NCBI GenBank assembly: GCA_963691655.1
Contig: OY829330.1
Location: 682,001 to 746,000, forward strand
Origin: Toxonevra muliebris
Lineage: Eukaryota; Arthropoda; Insecta; Diptera; Pallopteridae
Length of the DNA stretch: 64,000 nucleotides
Reading direction: 5' to 3'
Shown: positions 41,871 through 50,636 of the stretch, piece after piece
How the letters are laid out: each line of letters opens with the position of its first letter
How positions within the stretch are numbered: the stretch's first letter is position 1
Translations under genes and position numbers: made by a program
Notes under the pieces: generated by a model
Seen by the model: only the letters and a program-made list of their open reading frames with translations
The model's database searches: none
Told to the model about the DNA's origin: nothing

Positions 41871-43454
41871 TTTAAGTTTGGTACCTGGAATCATGACGAG
41901 GTTTACTGGCCATGTGGTGGTATATACCGCAGCTTCTGCGTTGTAGCCATTTCCGAATTATAGTCAATACAGTGGAAAAAGCTGAGAAAGTCGACCAAAA
42001 TTCCAGCACCGTTTCGTTTTGCCAGAATTTAAAAAGAGCGATTTTTAAGTTTGGTACCTGGAATCATGGCGAGGTCTGCTGGCCATGTGGTGGTATATAC
42101 CGCAGCTTCTGCGTTGTAGCCATTTGCGAATTATGGCCAATAAAGTGGAAAAATCTGAGAAAATTTACCAAAATTCCAGCACCGCTTCGTTTTGCCAGAA
42201 TTTAAAAAGAGCGATTTTTAAGTTTGGTACCTGGAGTCATGGCGAGGTCTACTGGCCATGTGGTGGTATATACCGCAGCTTCTGCGTTGTAGCCATTTCC
42301 GAATTATGGCCAATACAGTGGAAAAATCTGAAAAAATTGACCAAAATTCCAGCACCGCTTCGTTTTGCCAGAATTTAAAAAGAGCGATTTTTAAGTTAGG
42401 TATTTTAAATTATGCCGAGGTCTACTAGCCATGTGGTGGTATATACCGCAGCTTTTCCGTTGTAGCCATTTCCGAATTATGGCCAATACAGTGAAAAAAG
42501 CTGAGAAAATTTACCAAAATTCCAGCACCGCTTCGTTTTGCCAGAATTTAAAAAGAGCGATTTTTAAGTTAGGTACCTTAAATTATGCCGAGGTTTACTG
42601 GCCATGTGATGGTATATACCGCAGCTTCTGCGTTGTAGCCATTTCCGAATTATACTCAATACAGTGGAAAAAGCTGAGAAAATTTACCAAAATTCCAGCA
42701 CCGCTTCGTTTTGCCAGAATTTAAAAAGAGCGATTTTTAAGTTTGGTACCTTAAATTATGCCGAGGTCTACTAGCCATGTGGTGGTATATACCGCAGCTT
42801 TTGCGTTGTAGCCATTTCCGAATTATGGCCAATACAGTGAAAAAAGCTGAGAAAATTGACCAAAATTCCAGCACCGCTTCGTTTTGCCAGAATTTAAAAA
42901 AAGCGATTTTTAAGTTAGGTACCTTAAATTATGCCGAGGTCTACTGGCCATGTGGTGGTATATACCGCAGCTTCTGCGTTGTAGCCATTTCCGAATTATA
43001 GTCAATACAGTGGAAAAAGCTGAGAAAATTTACCAAAATTCCAGCACCGCTTCGTTTTGCCAGAATTTAAAAAGAGCGATTTTTAAGTTTGGTACCTGGA
43101 ATCATGACGAGGTTTACTGGCCATGTGGTGGTATATACCGCAGCTTCTGCGTTGTAGCCATTTCCGAATTATGGCCAATAAAGTGGAAAAATCTGAGAAA
43201 ATTGACCAAAATTCCAGCACCGCTTCGTTTTGCCAGAATTTGAAAAGAGCGATTTTTAAGTTAGGTGCCTTAAATTATGCCGAGGTTTGCTGGCCATGTG
43301 GTGGTATATACCGCAGCTTCTGCGTTGTAGCCATTTCCGAATTATGGCCAATACAGTGGAAAATCTGAGAAAATTGACCAAAATTCCAGCACCGCTTCGT
43401 TTTGCCAGAATTTAAAAACAGCGATTTTTAAGTTAGGTACCTTAAATTATGCCG

Positions 43455-43458
43455 AGGT
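43455..43458. repeat. Target-site duplication, left copy (AGGT)
   Basis: AGGT is the last satellite sequence before the 5' LTR starts with TGTGATGG. The same four bases follow the 3' LTR at 52374-52377. A 4-bp duplication is within the 4-6 bp usual for Ty3/gypsy integrase. Confidence 0.9.
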
Positions 43459-43895
43459 TGTGATGGACTACTTGTAGCTTTCACCCCTCATAAATTTTTC
43501 TATATGCATACATATATTTTTGAAAATTTTCAATTGCGACATCAACTTAATATAAGGCATAAAGTACACTGGGTTGGTTTAAGTAAAAATTCGATTAACT
43601 CCGAATACCGGTAATGTCTTATACGCCTCATAAAGTAAATATGTATACTGCATTAGCGGACCCCTATTAGATCCATCTTGTTAAAAATTATTTCTTTTTG
43701 GCTGTAGTCGTCAAGTGGAATAGTACATATCAATAGTACATAGTGAATTATATAAAGTTAAAAATTTGTTTGAAGAGCCAAACCGCATGGTTAAGAATAA
43801 CCTAAGTTTTACTTAACCTAAGTTTATATTATATTTTTTTTTCTCTACAACTTAAAATAAAAGATTTTTGCCTGCATTTGGATAAGTAATTTTTC

Positions 43896-43929
43896 GCGGA
43901 TCTTTGGAGCCTTAGTGGACAAGATCCGC
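43896..43929. other. LTR inverted repeat (9-bp arms) with adjacent hairpin
   Basis: GCGGATCTT (43896-43904) and AAGATCCGC (43921-43929) are perfect inverted arms around a 16-base loop. A second perfect stem-loop follows: ACGCCT (43966-43971), loop TGGT, AGGCGT (43976-43981). Both recur in the 3' LTR 7178 bp downstream. They lie in the only notably GC-rich part of the LTR. The role is unknown; a protein-binding site or an RNA structure are possibilities. Confidence 0.6.
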
Positions 43930-44441
43930 CCGAGTCAATACTGCGTAGCAGGGCAACTACTTCGAACGCCTTGGTAGGCGTCACTCAGCAACGTTTACAA
44001 CCTAACTTCTTGGATACTTTGTCACCAATTCACACGAAAAACTCACGTACGATTAAAGTTTTTAGTTTTGTCGTTAATTTACCTGACAATCAGGTCCTCC
44101 ACCACCATCATCGGTGCTCATTGTGTTTAAGATTTACTAATTTCTAATTTTCTAATTTTTAATTTCTAATTTACTATTACTTAAAATATAGTTTTATGAT
44201 ATAAAAAGTGCTTATTTTTCCATGAAAGTTTAAAGTTAAAAGTTAAAATGAAGTTTGTTTAAAAATAATTTGTAAAAGAATAAGAAATTAATCATAAAAA
44301 TGCATCTGGGTTAATATGAATTTTCAACCCGTGCCATCATAAATCTCATTTTATTTGCCACTTTTTTTTTACCACTAATATTAAGAATACTTATTTAGAT
44401 ATATAAATACACATTCTATAAAAAACCTTCGTGACCAGGCC

Positions 44442-44455
44442 TGTTAGCGCTAACA
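44442..44455. other. 14-bp perfect palindrome in the LTR
   Basis: TGTTAGCGCTAACA reads the same on both strands. The 3' LTR copy is at 51620-51633. Perfect palindromes of this length in a U3 region are often binding sites for dimeric transcription factors; that role is inferred only. Confidence 0.5.
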
Positions 44456-44567
44456 ACGATGGATACACGCTGGTACTCATGTAAGTTCAAGTAAAAACTT
44501 TTTTTTTGATATATATATATAGTAAATAGTTTTAATAATTAGTTGGTAAAAATATTATTGAATTTTG

Positions 44568-44816
44568 TATAAATATGAACCTATAAGACGTAATTACTTA
44601 TTCTTAAAACTAAGCTTAACGTAAACTTTAAATTAAACATCGAATCGATCGCGCTTTTGATTATTATTTTTATACGTGGGTATAAATTATTGAAATATCG
44701 TAAATTTTTCTTAAATTGAATAATGTTAAAATGTATTATATCGTAAAATTTTAGTCTCTCTTAAATAATGTTTAAGATCATGCGAATTACTGTAACATAA
44801 TCTCATAATGAATAAA
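44568..44816 (+). promoter_or_regulatory. Candidate LTR promoter/polyadenylation region (TATA boxes and AATAAA)
   Basis: TATAAATA (44568-44575) and TATAAATT (44681-44688) are good TATA-box matches. AATAAA at 44811-44816 is followed within 30 bases by GT-rich sequence around TTTGTTGTTGG, the usual layout of an insect polyadenylation site. If the second TATA box is used, transcription would start near 44710, giving an R region of about 120 bp. The 3' LTR copies are at 51859 and 51989. An alternative pair, TATAAA at 43751 and AATAAA at 43856, cannot be excluded. Confidence 0.3.
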
Positions 44817-45201
44817 GAGTAGTTACGCCAATATAGCGAATTTGTTGTTGGACCGTTAGATGGAAATGGTTGGGCTGGAGAGAGTAACTCTGCTCTGATG
44901 GTTGGGAAAGGGAGAGTAGACGAAGCAATGACAGCTGCGCTTCTACTTTTAGTACACTTGGACTTATTCATTTGCTACATTATTTATATCTAAATACCTA
45001 AGTTGACCATATTTTTCTTCTTTTAGTTTCCTCTCTTATTTTCTGGCAAAACCTATAGTGCATGAAAACTTTGTGTAGATAGCTCTTATGTGCAATAGTT
45101 GACTAACAAGAATCCACCCTCCGGCGAGTACAGTCCAGGTTAAAGCAAGCATGCACGCACGTTACGTCAACCAGCATAAGGCAGGGTCTATTACATAAAA
45201 A

Positions 45202-45219
45202 TGGCGCCCAACGTGGGGC
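45202..45219 (+). other. Primer-binding site, tRNA-Lys(CUU)
   Basis: TGGCGCCCAACGTGGGGC is complementary over 18 bases to the 3' end of the conserved animal tRNA-Lys with anticodon CUU (acceptor end ...CCCACGUUGGGCGCCA, from memory). It lies six bases (TAAAAA) downstream of the LTR end. It primes minus-strand DNA synthesis. Beyond the 18 bases the match weakens (CCGAG in place of TCGAA). Confidence 0.9.
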
Positions 45220-45735
45220 CCGAGCGATTAAGTTCGTATGGTTCCACATCTCTTAAGTTTTTTATAATCTTTTGTTGGTTTTGGAATTAGTGATTTGTGA
45301 ATGCGATGTCGTTCAGCTAACCAGCTAACAAAATATTGTGATACAATGTCAACAAGAATCTGCTAGACGCAGTAAATTTTCATATGAATGATTAGCTTTA
45401 CTTGGAATAAGAATAACTTAGTTTACTGGGTTATCTTACCGTTTAGTTTTATCATTTTGTTTTTTTTTCCCCTTTAAAATATTTAGTTTTTTTGCGTGAT
45501 TGAAAAGCACTAACATATATATGCAGTATCTGCAAATAATTTTATTTTTTTTGTAAGACCAGTTTATTTTTCGTAGCAATATCGAATACACAAGTTGTGC
45601 TAGGAGCAAATATAGAAATCTCTTTTATTCCTCTAACGGTACCCAATCAACACTTTCGCACAATAAGACTTTACAGATTTTGGAAAAATAAGATCATAAT
45701 TTTTTTTTTACTCATAGTTTATATAAATTGTAATT
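45220..45735 (+). other. Untranslated leader between primer-binding site and gag
   Basis: This stretch of 516 bp is AT-rich with no long frame. It contains upstream ATGs, including a 21-codon open frame starting at 45301 and ending TAG at 45364-45366. Packaging signals are expected in such leaders, but none can be recognised by eye. Confidence 0.6.
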
Positions 45736-47286
45736 ATGCCTGTGACTCATAGTATGGAAAATTTAAATCAAGGGATCGAGCCTAATGGCGTTTGCTCGAT
45801 TTGCAATGATCCCATATCGCCAGAAGACTTTAGATTAACTCCTTGCCAGCACGGTTTCCACCTAAATTGTATATCGGCTTGGTTAAAGGAACATGAATCA
45901 TGGCCATTATGTAGGTCGTCATGCGATGCGCTTTCATTAAAAAGTTTTGAAATGGAAGGTGCACGTGCTGCTATGGCAGTGGACGTTCCTCAAGGTGCTA
46001 TACCTAAATCAAATTTACGGAATCGTCCACAAACACGATCTATGAATTTAAATCCCGACTGGGGATCACAACCAAATATTCAATCACCTCACCGTCGCGG
46101 AAGACCGCCAAGACAACACAACTCACCTCGCCTGAACTTTGATGCAAATCAGGTGCAGGGTTTAATAGACGCATCAATTAGAAATTTACAAAGTAGTAAT
46201 GCGCGAGAAATTCGTAGCATAGTAAACCAAGTGGTTTCAGAATCTCTCGAAGCATATTTTGGAAATATGAATTTAAATAACGTTGCGAATCGCAATGATG
46301 CGAGACCAAATAATACGCGTCGTAACTCACCCAACGATCCATGCCCGTCTGCTACTAGTCGTCAAAATAGGGAAACACATCAAGTTGATGATGATAATAT
46401 ATACCCCAACCAAAATGTTCGTAATCGACCCGATAATAATTTGCCATCACCAGAAGTAGTTGCAAAAATTATGCTTAATTGGAAACTCACTTTCGATGGG
46501 TCATTAGAAAAAGTAACTGTAGACGAATTTATTTACCGTGTTAATGCGCTCACAGTGTCGTCATTGCGAGGAAACTTCGCTGCTCTGTGTCAAAACGCTC
46601 ATGTACTATTCGAAGGTAGAGCAAAGAGTTGGTTTTGGCGTTATCACCATTCAGTGAATGCTCTAGACTGGTTCGATATTTGTGATGACCTTCGACGACA
46701 TTTTAAAGGCTATCGTAGTGATTTTGAAATCAAAGAAAGTATACGCAATAAGAAGCAAAAATCTGGTGAGACGTTTGAAAAATATCTTGATGGAATATTA
46801 TCTCTTGCTGATAGTTTGAAAACACCCATTGTAGAGAAAGAGCTCGTTGAAATCCTAACTCGAAATCTGCATCCAGAAATAAGACTAGAATTATTACACC
46901 TAGAAATAAAAACTATTTCAGAACTTCGACGTTGTTGCCGTAGAAGAGAAAATCTCTTTTCAGAAATGCATACCTCTTCTTATCCCACAAGACCACATTT
47001 TTCTGCTAAAAGGCAGGTAGTAGAATTAGACAATGGCGATAGCATTCCCTCGGATAATGAAAATATAGAAGTAATTTCAAAAACCAATGATGTGAACGGT
47101 ATTAAATGCTGGAATTGCGATGAAACGGGTCATGCATACAAACAGTGTCTAAAACCTCGTAGAGTATTTTGCTATGGTTGCGGCCTAATTGCTTTCTTCT
47201 TTCCTAACTGTCCTAATTGCAGTAAACCGGAAAACCGAAGAATGGGTGTCGGCAAGCTCAACAACCGGCATCCACAGTCAATGTAG
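45736..47286 (+). CDS. gag: Gag polyprotein with N-terminal RING-H2-like finger (516 aa)
   Basis: This is the structural protein expected to form the virus-like particle and bind genomic RNA. The start ATG is the first after an in-frame TAA 12 bases upstream. Residues 20-63 form a RING-H2-like pattern: C20, C23, C37, H39, H42, C45, then Trp at 56 where the seventh ligand is expected, C59, and a spare C63. Residues about 90-235 are a polar linker rich in Asn, Arg and Pro. Residues about 245-415 resemble the retrotransposon gag capsid domain, with WKLTFDGS at 249 and a GRAKSWFWRY-type motif near 295. Nucleocapsid knuckles follow: C458-C461-H466-C471 is canonical CCHC. C479-C482-F487-C492 has Phe in place of His, followed by C495. 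The last 60 nt overlap the pol frame. A RING at the Gag N-terminus is unusual. Gag assignment is firm; RING function is inferred. Confidence 0.93.
   Translation: MPVTHSMENLNQGIEPNGVCSICNDPISPEDFRLTPCQHGFHLNCISAWLKEHESWPLCRSSCDALSLKSFEMEGARAAMAVDVPQGAIPKSNLRNRPQTRSMNLNPDWGSQPNIQSPHRRGRPPRQHNSPRLNFDANQVQGLIDASIRNLQSSNAREIRSIVNQVVSESLEAYFGNMNLNNVANRNDARPNNTRRNSPNDPCPSATSRQNRETHQVDDDNIYPNQNVRNRPDNNLPSPEVVAKIMLNWKLTFDGSLEKVTVDEFIYRVNALTVSSLRGNFAALCQNAHVLFEGRAKSWFWRYHHSVNALDWFDICDDLRRHFKGYRSDFEIKESIRNKKQKSGETFEKYLDGILSLADSLKTPIVEKELVEILTRNLHPEIRLELLHLEIKTISELRRCCRRRENLFSEMHTSSYPTRPHFSAKRQVVELDNGDSIPSDNENIEVISKTNDVNGIKCWNCDETGHAYKQCLKPRRVFCYGCGLIAFFFPNCPNCSKPENRRMGVGKLNNRHPQSM
47229..47273 (+). promoter_or_regulatory. 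Programmed -1 ribosomal frameshift signal (gag-pol)
   Basis: GGAAAAC at 47229-47235 is in the right phase (G GAA AAC in gag codons). It has the same form as the heptamer I recall for the maedi-visna lentivirus frameshift site. After an 8-nt spacer (47236-47243), GGGTGTCGG (47244-47252) pairs with CCGGCATCC (47265-47273) in nine pairs, two of them G-U, around a 12-nt loop. Loop bases AAGCT (47254-47258) could pair with AGCTT (47303-47307) to make a pseudoknot. The pol frame has a TAA at 47223-47225 and is open from 47226, so the signal lies at the first position where a -1 shift would work. Confidence 0.8.
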
Positions 47287-50200
47287 AGAAAACAAATCAG
47301 CCAGCTTTAACAATTCTCAAAAATAACATTAGTAATCGAACACAAAAACCTAAACTAAAACCACTCAAACCTTTTCACCAACGTCTCATGGAATACAATA
47401 AAATACGTTCTAAAATACTTAAACAAAATCGTTCTATTTTACGTGCACGCAAATTTTGGAAAAATATCGCTACTAAACATGACAATATTCTTTCCGCTAT
47501 TGTAAACAAACCAGGAGACTTACGACCTTATGCTTCAATTACGATATTAAAAAAGTCATTATTAGGGTTGTTAGATTCTGGAGCGTCTGTTAGTTGCATA
47601 GGTGGAAAACTTGCTCAAGAATTAGTTGATAGTGATGTAAAAATTAAGAAAATCAAACAGTCGTTGCGTACAGCAGATGGGTCTGCACAAGATATATGTG
47701 GCGTAATTTTGCTTGATGTTACGTATAAAAATTTAATAAAACAAATTGAATTTTACATAGTTCCGTCTTTGACGCAAGATGTTTATTTAGGAATTAATTT
47801 CTGGAAGAGTTTTCAGATTGCCACAAAATTAGTTAGTGAATTGTCTGTCCCAGAAGCAGCCTCGGATATGCATGATTTAACAGATGAGCAGCTGTGTAAG
47901 TTAGATGTCGCCATCAAAAGTTTTCCTTCGTTTGAAGAGAATGGACTAGGTAAAACAACGTTGTTAGAACACCACATCGACGTAGGTGATGCGACCCCCA
48001 TTAAACAACGGCACTACCCGATTTCTCCAGCGATCGAAAAACTAATGGGCGTAGAGATTGATAGAATGTTATCTATGGGTGTTATAGAAGAGTCAAATAG
48101 CGCATGGTCTTCTCCTGTTATATTGGTTAGGAAACCTGGAAAGATCAGATTTTGCTTAGACAGTAGAAAAGTCAATTCCGTCACAGTAAAAGACGCATAT
48201 CCACTACCACACATAGAAGGCATTTTGAGTCGGCTACCAAAAGCAGAGTTCATCTCGAGCTTAGATCTGAAAGATGCATTTTGGCAAATTGGTTTGAATA
48301 AAGATTCTCGTGATAAAACCGCTTTCACCGTACCAAACAGGCCTCTGTATCATTATACCGTGATGCCATTTGGACTTTGCAACGCACCGCAAACCATGTG
48401 CAGATTAATGGACAAAGTTATCCCCTACAATCTAAAAGAAAGAGTTTTCGTCTACTTGGATGACCTTCTCCTCGTTTCAGAAGATTTCCCAAGCCATATC
48501 AATCTCCTACAAGAAGTAGCATACCACATACGTAAAGCAGGACTGACCATAAATATAGATAAAAGCAAATTTTGCTTAAAACAAGTTCGCTACTTAGGGT
48601 ACGTCGTCGGTTATGGAACTTTGAAAACAGACCCTGGTAAAGTATCTGCTATTGTGGACTATCCACAACCAAAATCAGTTCGGCAATTACGCAGGTTTCT
48701 AGGAATGACCGGATGGTACCGGCGATTTATAGCCAACTTTGCAGAAATAACTCACCCCTTAACTGAATTGCTCAAGAAAAATCGGACTTTCGAATGGTCA
48801 TCTGAAGCTCAAATATCGTTTGATCTTTTGAAAACAAAGCTGACTACAGCGCCACTTCTCAACAATCCAGATTTTTCAAAACAATTCATTATACAATGTG
48901 ATGCGAGTCAAAATGGAGTTGGTGCAGTACTAGCACAAGTAACAGAAGACGGAAGCGAAGCTCCGGTAGCATTTATGTCACAAAAATTAAACAAAGCGCA
49001 AAGAAATTATTCCGTAACAGAACAAGAATGCTTGGCAGCTGTTATAGCAATTAAAAAGTTTAGACCGTATATAGAAGGACAGGATTTCGTTGTAATTACT
49101 GACCATGCGAGTCTACAGTGGCTTATGAAACAGACTGATTTGAGCGGACGTCTTGCAAGATGGGCACTCAAATTACAAGGATATGATTTTAAGATTCAGC
49201 ACCGAAAAGGTAGTTGCAACGTTGTTCCAGACGCGTTATCTCGAACCCATTCCGACAATGCTGATGCCATATGTGACATTCAGATAGAACCAACCGCTGA
49301 CATTGATTTATTTTCTCCAGCATTTGATAGTGTAGAATATATTGCTTTGAAAGAAAAAATCCAAGGTAACCCTTCCAAATACCCTGACCTTGCAGTTAAT
49401 AGTAAATATATTTACCACAGAACAGAATATTATGATGGAGATGAAGCTAGAGAAAGTGAAGCATGGAAACTCTTCGTTCCCTTAGAGTTACGCAAACCAG
49501 TTATGGAACGTGCTCATGATGATCCTTCCAGTGCTCATGGTGGTATTGGAAAAACATGTGAAAGGATACGCAGGTTTTTCTATTGGCCAGGACTTTTTCG
49601 TTCGGTACGCGAATATATTTCAAATTGCATAGTTTGCAAGACCACCAAACATCCTACAAAAGTATTGCGACCACCAATGGGAAAGATTAAATTTTCCGAT
49701 AGAATATTTCAACACCTGTACGTAGATCTTATAGGACCATTTCCGCGATCCAAAAATGGCAATATTGGCATCTTAATCGCTGTAGATCAAGTATCAAAAT
49801 TTACTTTTCTGTTTGCTTTAAAAAAATTTACCTCAATAGTCATAATAAATTTACTAAAAACTAACATTTTTGACGTTTTTGGCGTTCCTGAGCTTTTAAC
49901 AAGTGACAATGGCAGTCAATTTAAATCGACTGAATTTGAAGGATTTCTTAACAAATTTGGTATCCAACATATTTGCACCGCAATTTACTCTCCACAGAGC
50001 AATGCGTCGGAACGTGTAAACCGCTCAATTAATGCTGCCTTAAGAGCGTATATAAAGAAAGATCAGCGTGACTGGGACAAACATCTTAGTAGCATTAATT
50101 GTGCACTTCGTAACTCCATTCACCAAACAATTGGTTACAGTCCTTATTACGTAGTTTTCGGTCAGTACATGATGACGCATGGTAATAGTTATGAGCTTTT

Positions 50201-50549
50201 GCGTAATATTAATATGTTGAGCGAAGGACGAATAGAAAATGAGCAAATGCGACATGATAGATTACTCCAATTACGTGAAAATATTAAGGTTAACTTACGG
50301 AAAGCCTACGAGAAGAATATGCATGTTTATAATTTGCGATCACGACCCATTGAGTATACTGTAGGGCAAGAAGTTTTAAGAAGGAATTTCGCGCAAAGCA
50401 AAAAGAGTGAACGATTTAATGCTAAATTGGCTAAAACTTTTCTCTGGGCGCGGGTTCGAAAGAAAGTGGGTTCAGCCTATTATCAACTAGAAGATCGAGA
50501 CGGCAAACTTTTGGGAATCTATCATGCTAAGGACATGCAAACTATGTGA
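47235..50549 (+). CDS. pol: Pol polyprotein: protease, reverse transcriptase, RNase H, integrase
   Basis: Probably expressed as Gag-Pol by a -1 frameshift; the frame is open from 47226 and its first ATG is at 47388. Residues are numbered from that ATG (1053 aa). The aspartic protease has DSG at 63-65 and a LGINFW flap-end motif near 134. Reverse transcriptase spans about 205-400, with SLDLKDAF (291), MPFGLCNAP (326) and the catalytic YLDD (356-359). RNase H has D505, E547, D572 and D615. The integrase zinc-binding residues are H710, H717, C747 and C750. The integrase catalytic triad is D780, D840 and E875, with 34 residues between the last two. A basic GPY/F-like tail ends in GIYHAKDM, and no chromodomain is seen. 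Together these copy the element RNA into DNA and insert it. No frameshift or stop breaks the frame. Independent initiation at 47388 is the less likely alternative. Confidence 0.95.
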   Translation, partial: PKNGCRQAQQPASTVNVEKTNQPALTILKNNISNRTQKPKLKPLKPFHQRLMEYNKIRSKILKQNRSILRARKFWKNIATKHDNILSAIVNKPGDLRPYASITILKKSLLGLLDSGASVSCIGGKLAQELVDSDVKIKKIKQSLRTADGSAQDICGVILLDVTYKNLIKQIEFYIVPSLTQDVYLGINFWKSFQIATKLVSELSVPEAASDMHDLTDEQLCKLDVAIKSFPSFEENGLGKTTLLEHHIDVGDATPIKQRHYPISPAIEKLMGVEIDRMLSMGVIEESNSAWSSPVILVRKPGKIRFCLDSRKVNSVTVKDAYPLPHIEGILSRLPKAEFISSLDLKDAFWQIGLNKDSRDKTAFTVPNRPLYHYTVMPFGLCNAPQTMCRLMDKVIPYNLKERVFVYLDDLLLVSEDFPSHINLLQEVAYHIRKAGLTINIDKSKFCLKQVRYLGYVVGYGTLKTDPGKVSAIVDYPQPKSVRQLRRFLGMTGWYRRFIANFAEITHPLTELLKKNRTFEWSSEAQISFDLLKTKLTTAPLLNNPDFSKQFIIQCDASQNGVGAVLAQVTEDGSEAPVAFMSQKLNKAQRNYSVTEQECLAAVIAIKKFRPYIEGQDFVVITDHASLQWLMKQTDLSGRLARWALKLQGYDFKIQHRKGSCNVVPDALSRTHSDNADAICDIQIEPTADIDLFSPAFDSVEYIALKEKIQGNPSKYPDLAVNSKYIYHRTEYYDGDEARESEAWKLFVPLELRKPVMERAHDDPSSAHGGIGKTCERIRRFFYWPGLFRSVREYISNCIVCKTTKHPTKVLRPPMGKIKFSDRIFQHLYVDLIGPFPRSKNGNIGILIAVDQVSKFTFLFALKKFTSIVIINLLKTNIFDVFGVPELLTSDNGSQFKSTEFEGFLNKFGIQHICTAIYSPQSNASERVNRSINAALRAYIKKDQRDWDKHLSSINCALRNSIHQTIGYSPYYVVFGQYMMTHGNSYELLRNINMLSEGRIENEQMRHDRLLQLRENIKVNLRKAYEKNMHVYNLRSRPIEYTVGQEVLRRNFAQSKKSERFNAKLAKTFLWARVRKKVGSAYYQLEDRDGKLLGIYHAKDMQTM

Positions 50550-50570
50550 TTTCATACTTGATTAATTATT

Positions 50571-50581
50571 GGAAAAAAAAG
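50571..50581 (+). other. Candidate polypurine tract, displaced from the 3' LTR
   Basis: GGAAAAAAAAG is the only purine run between the pol stop and the 3' LTR. It ends 55 bp before the LTR start at 50637, whereas plus-strand primers normally abut the LTR. The bases directly upstream of the LTR (CTCAAAATCTGTGT) are not purine-rich. The 87-bp gap between pol and the LTR holds nothing else. Confidence 0.35.
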
Positions 50582-50636
50582 TCCATTTTTCAGATCTTTC
50601 GACTCCTTATCCTATAATTAGCCTCAAAATCTGTGT

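Larger units (their letters stand above)
1..43458 (+). repeat. Satellite DNA array, left arm (172-173 bp monomer)
   Basis: This is a head-to-tail tandem array in one orientation, roughly 250 monomers, entering from beyond the left edge. The start of the conserved block CCATGTGGTGGTATATACCG recurs at steps of 173 or 172 bp (for example 1704, 1877, then 2222 and 2567, which are two units apart). The 172-bp units carry GTGGAAAATCTGAG; the 173-bp units carry GTGGAAAAAGCTGAG or GTGGAAAAATCTGAG. A few 171-bp units carry GGCCATACAG instead of GGCCAATACAG. The unit contains a 10-bp perfect palindrome (GGTATATACC), a KpnI-like GGTACC and a TGGCCA palindrome. Variation is concentrated just before the GAGGT motif and in the A-run before AGCGATTTTTAAG. 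Monomers of this size in long homogeneous arrays are typical of pericentromeric or centromeric satellites; that location is inferred. I do not recognise the family. Confidence 0.97.
43459..45195 (+). repeat. 5' long terminal repeat (1737 bp)
   Basis: It starts TGTGATGGACTACTTG directly after satellite AGGT and ends CAGGGTCTATTACA, six bases before the primer-binding site. It should hold the promoter (U3), the transcript start (R) and U5. It is AT-rich except for a structured, more GC-rich stretch at about 43890-44040. It contains a TATAAA at 43751, TATAAATA at 44568, TATAAAT at 44681, and AATAAA at 43856 and 44811. A direct repeat TAACCTAAGTTT occurs at 43798 and 43814. An 81-codon reverse-strand frame at 44726-44971 has no recognisable feature and is not called. 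Confidence 0.95.

Noticed and set aside
26..43368. Many overlapping forward frames of 61-154 codons with nearly the same peptide
   Set aside because: They repeat with the 172-173 bp satellite, shift frame every unit because the length is not a multiple of three, and show no codon-biased variation. They are translated satellite, not genes.
1..43458. CRISPR-like array
   Set aside because: The repeats are contiguous 172-bp units with no unique spacers, in eukaryotic satellite context.
44726..44971. 81-codon reverse-strand frame in each LTR (also 51904-52149)
   Set aside because: No recognisable domain, antisense to the element, and present in both LTRs only because they are identical. It is most likely chance.
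47813..50255. Short reverse-strand frames across pol (47813-48001, 48014-48328, 50040-50255) and gag (46149-46334)
   Set aside because: They are antisense shadows of well-supported gag and pol domains.
47388..50549. Pol as a separate gene starting at ATG 47388
   Set aside because: The frame is open 162 bases further upstream into gag and meets a well-formed -1 frameshift signal, so fusion with Gag is the better explanation. Initiation at this ATG is not formally excluded.
50550..50636. An env or third reading frame after pol
   Set aside because: Only 87 bp lie between the pol stop and the 3' LTR; there is no room and no frame.
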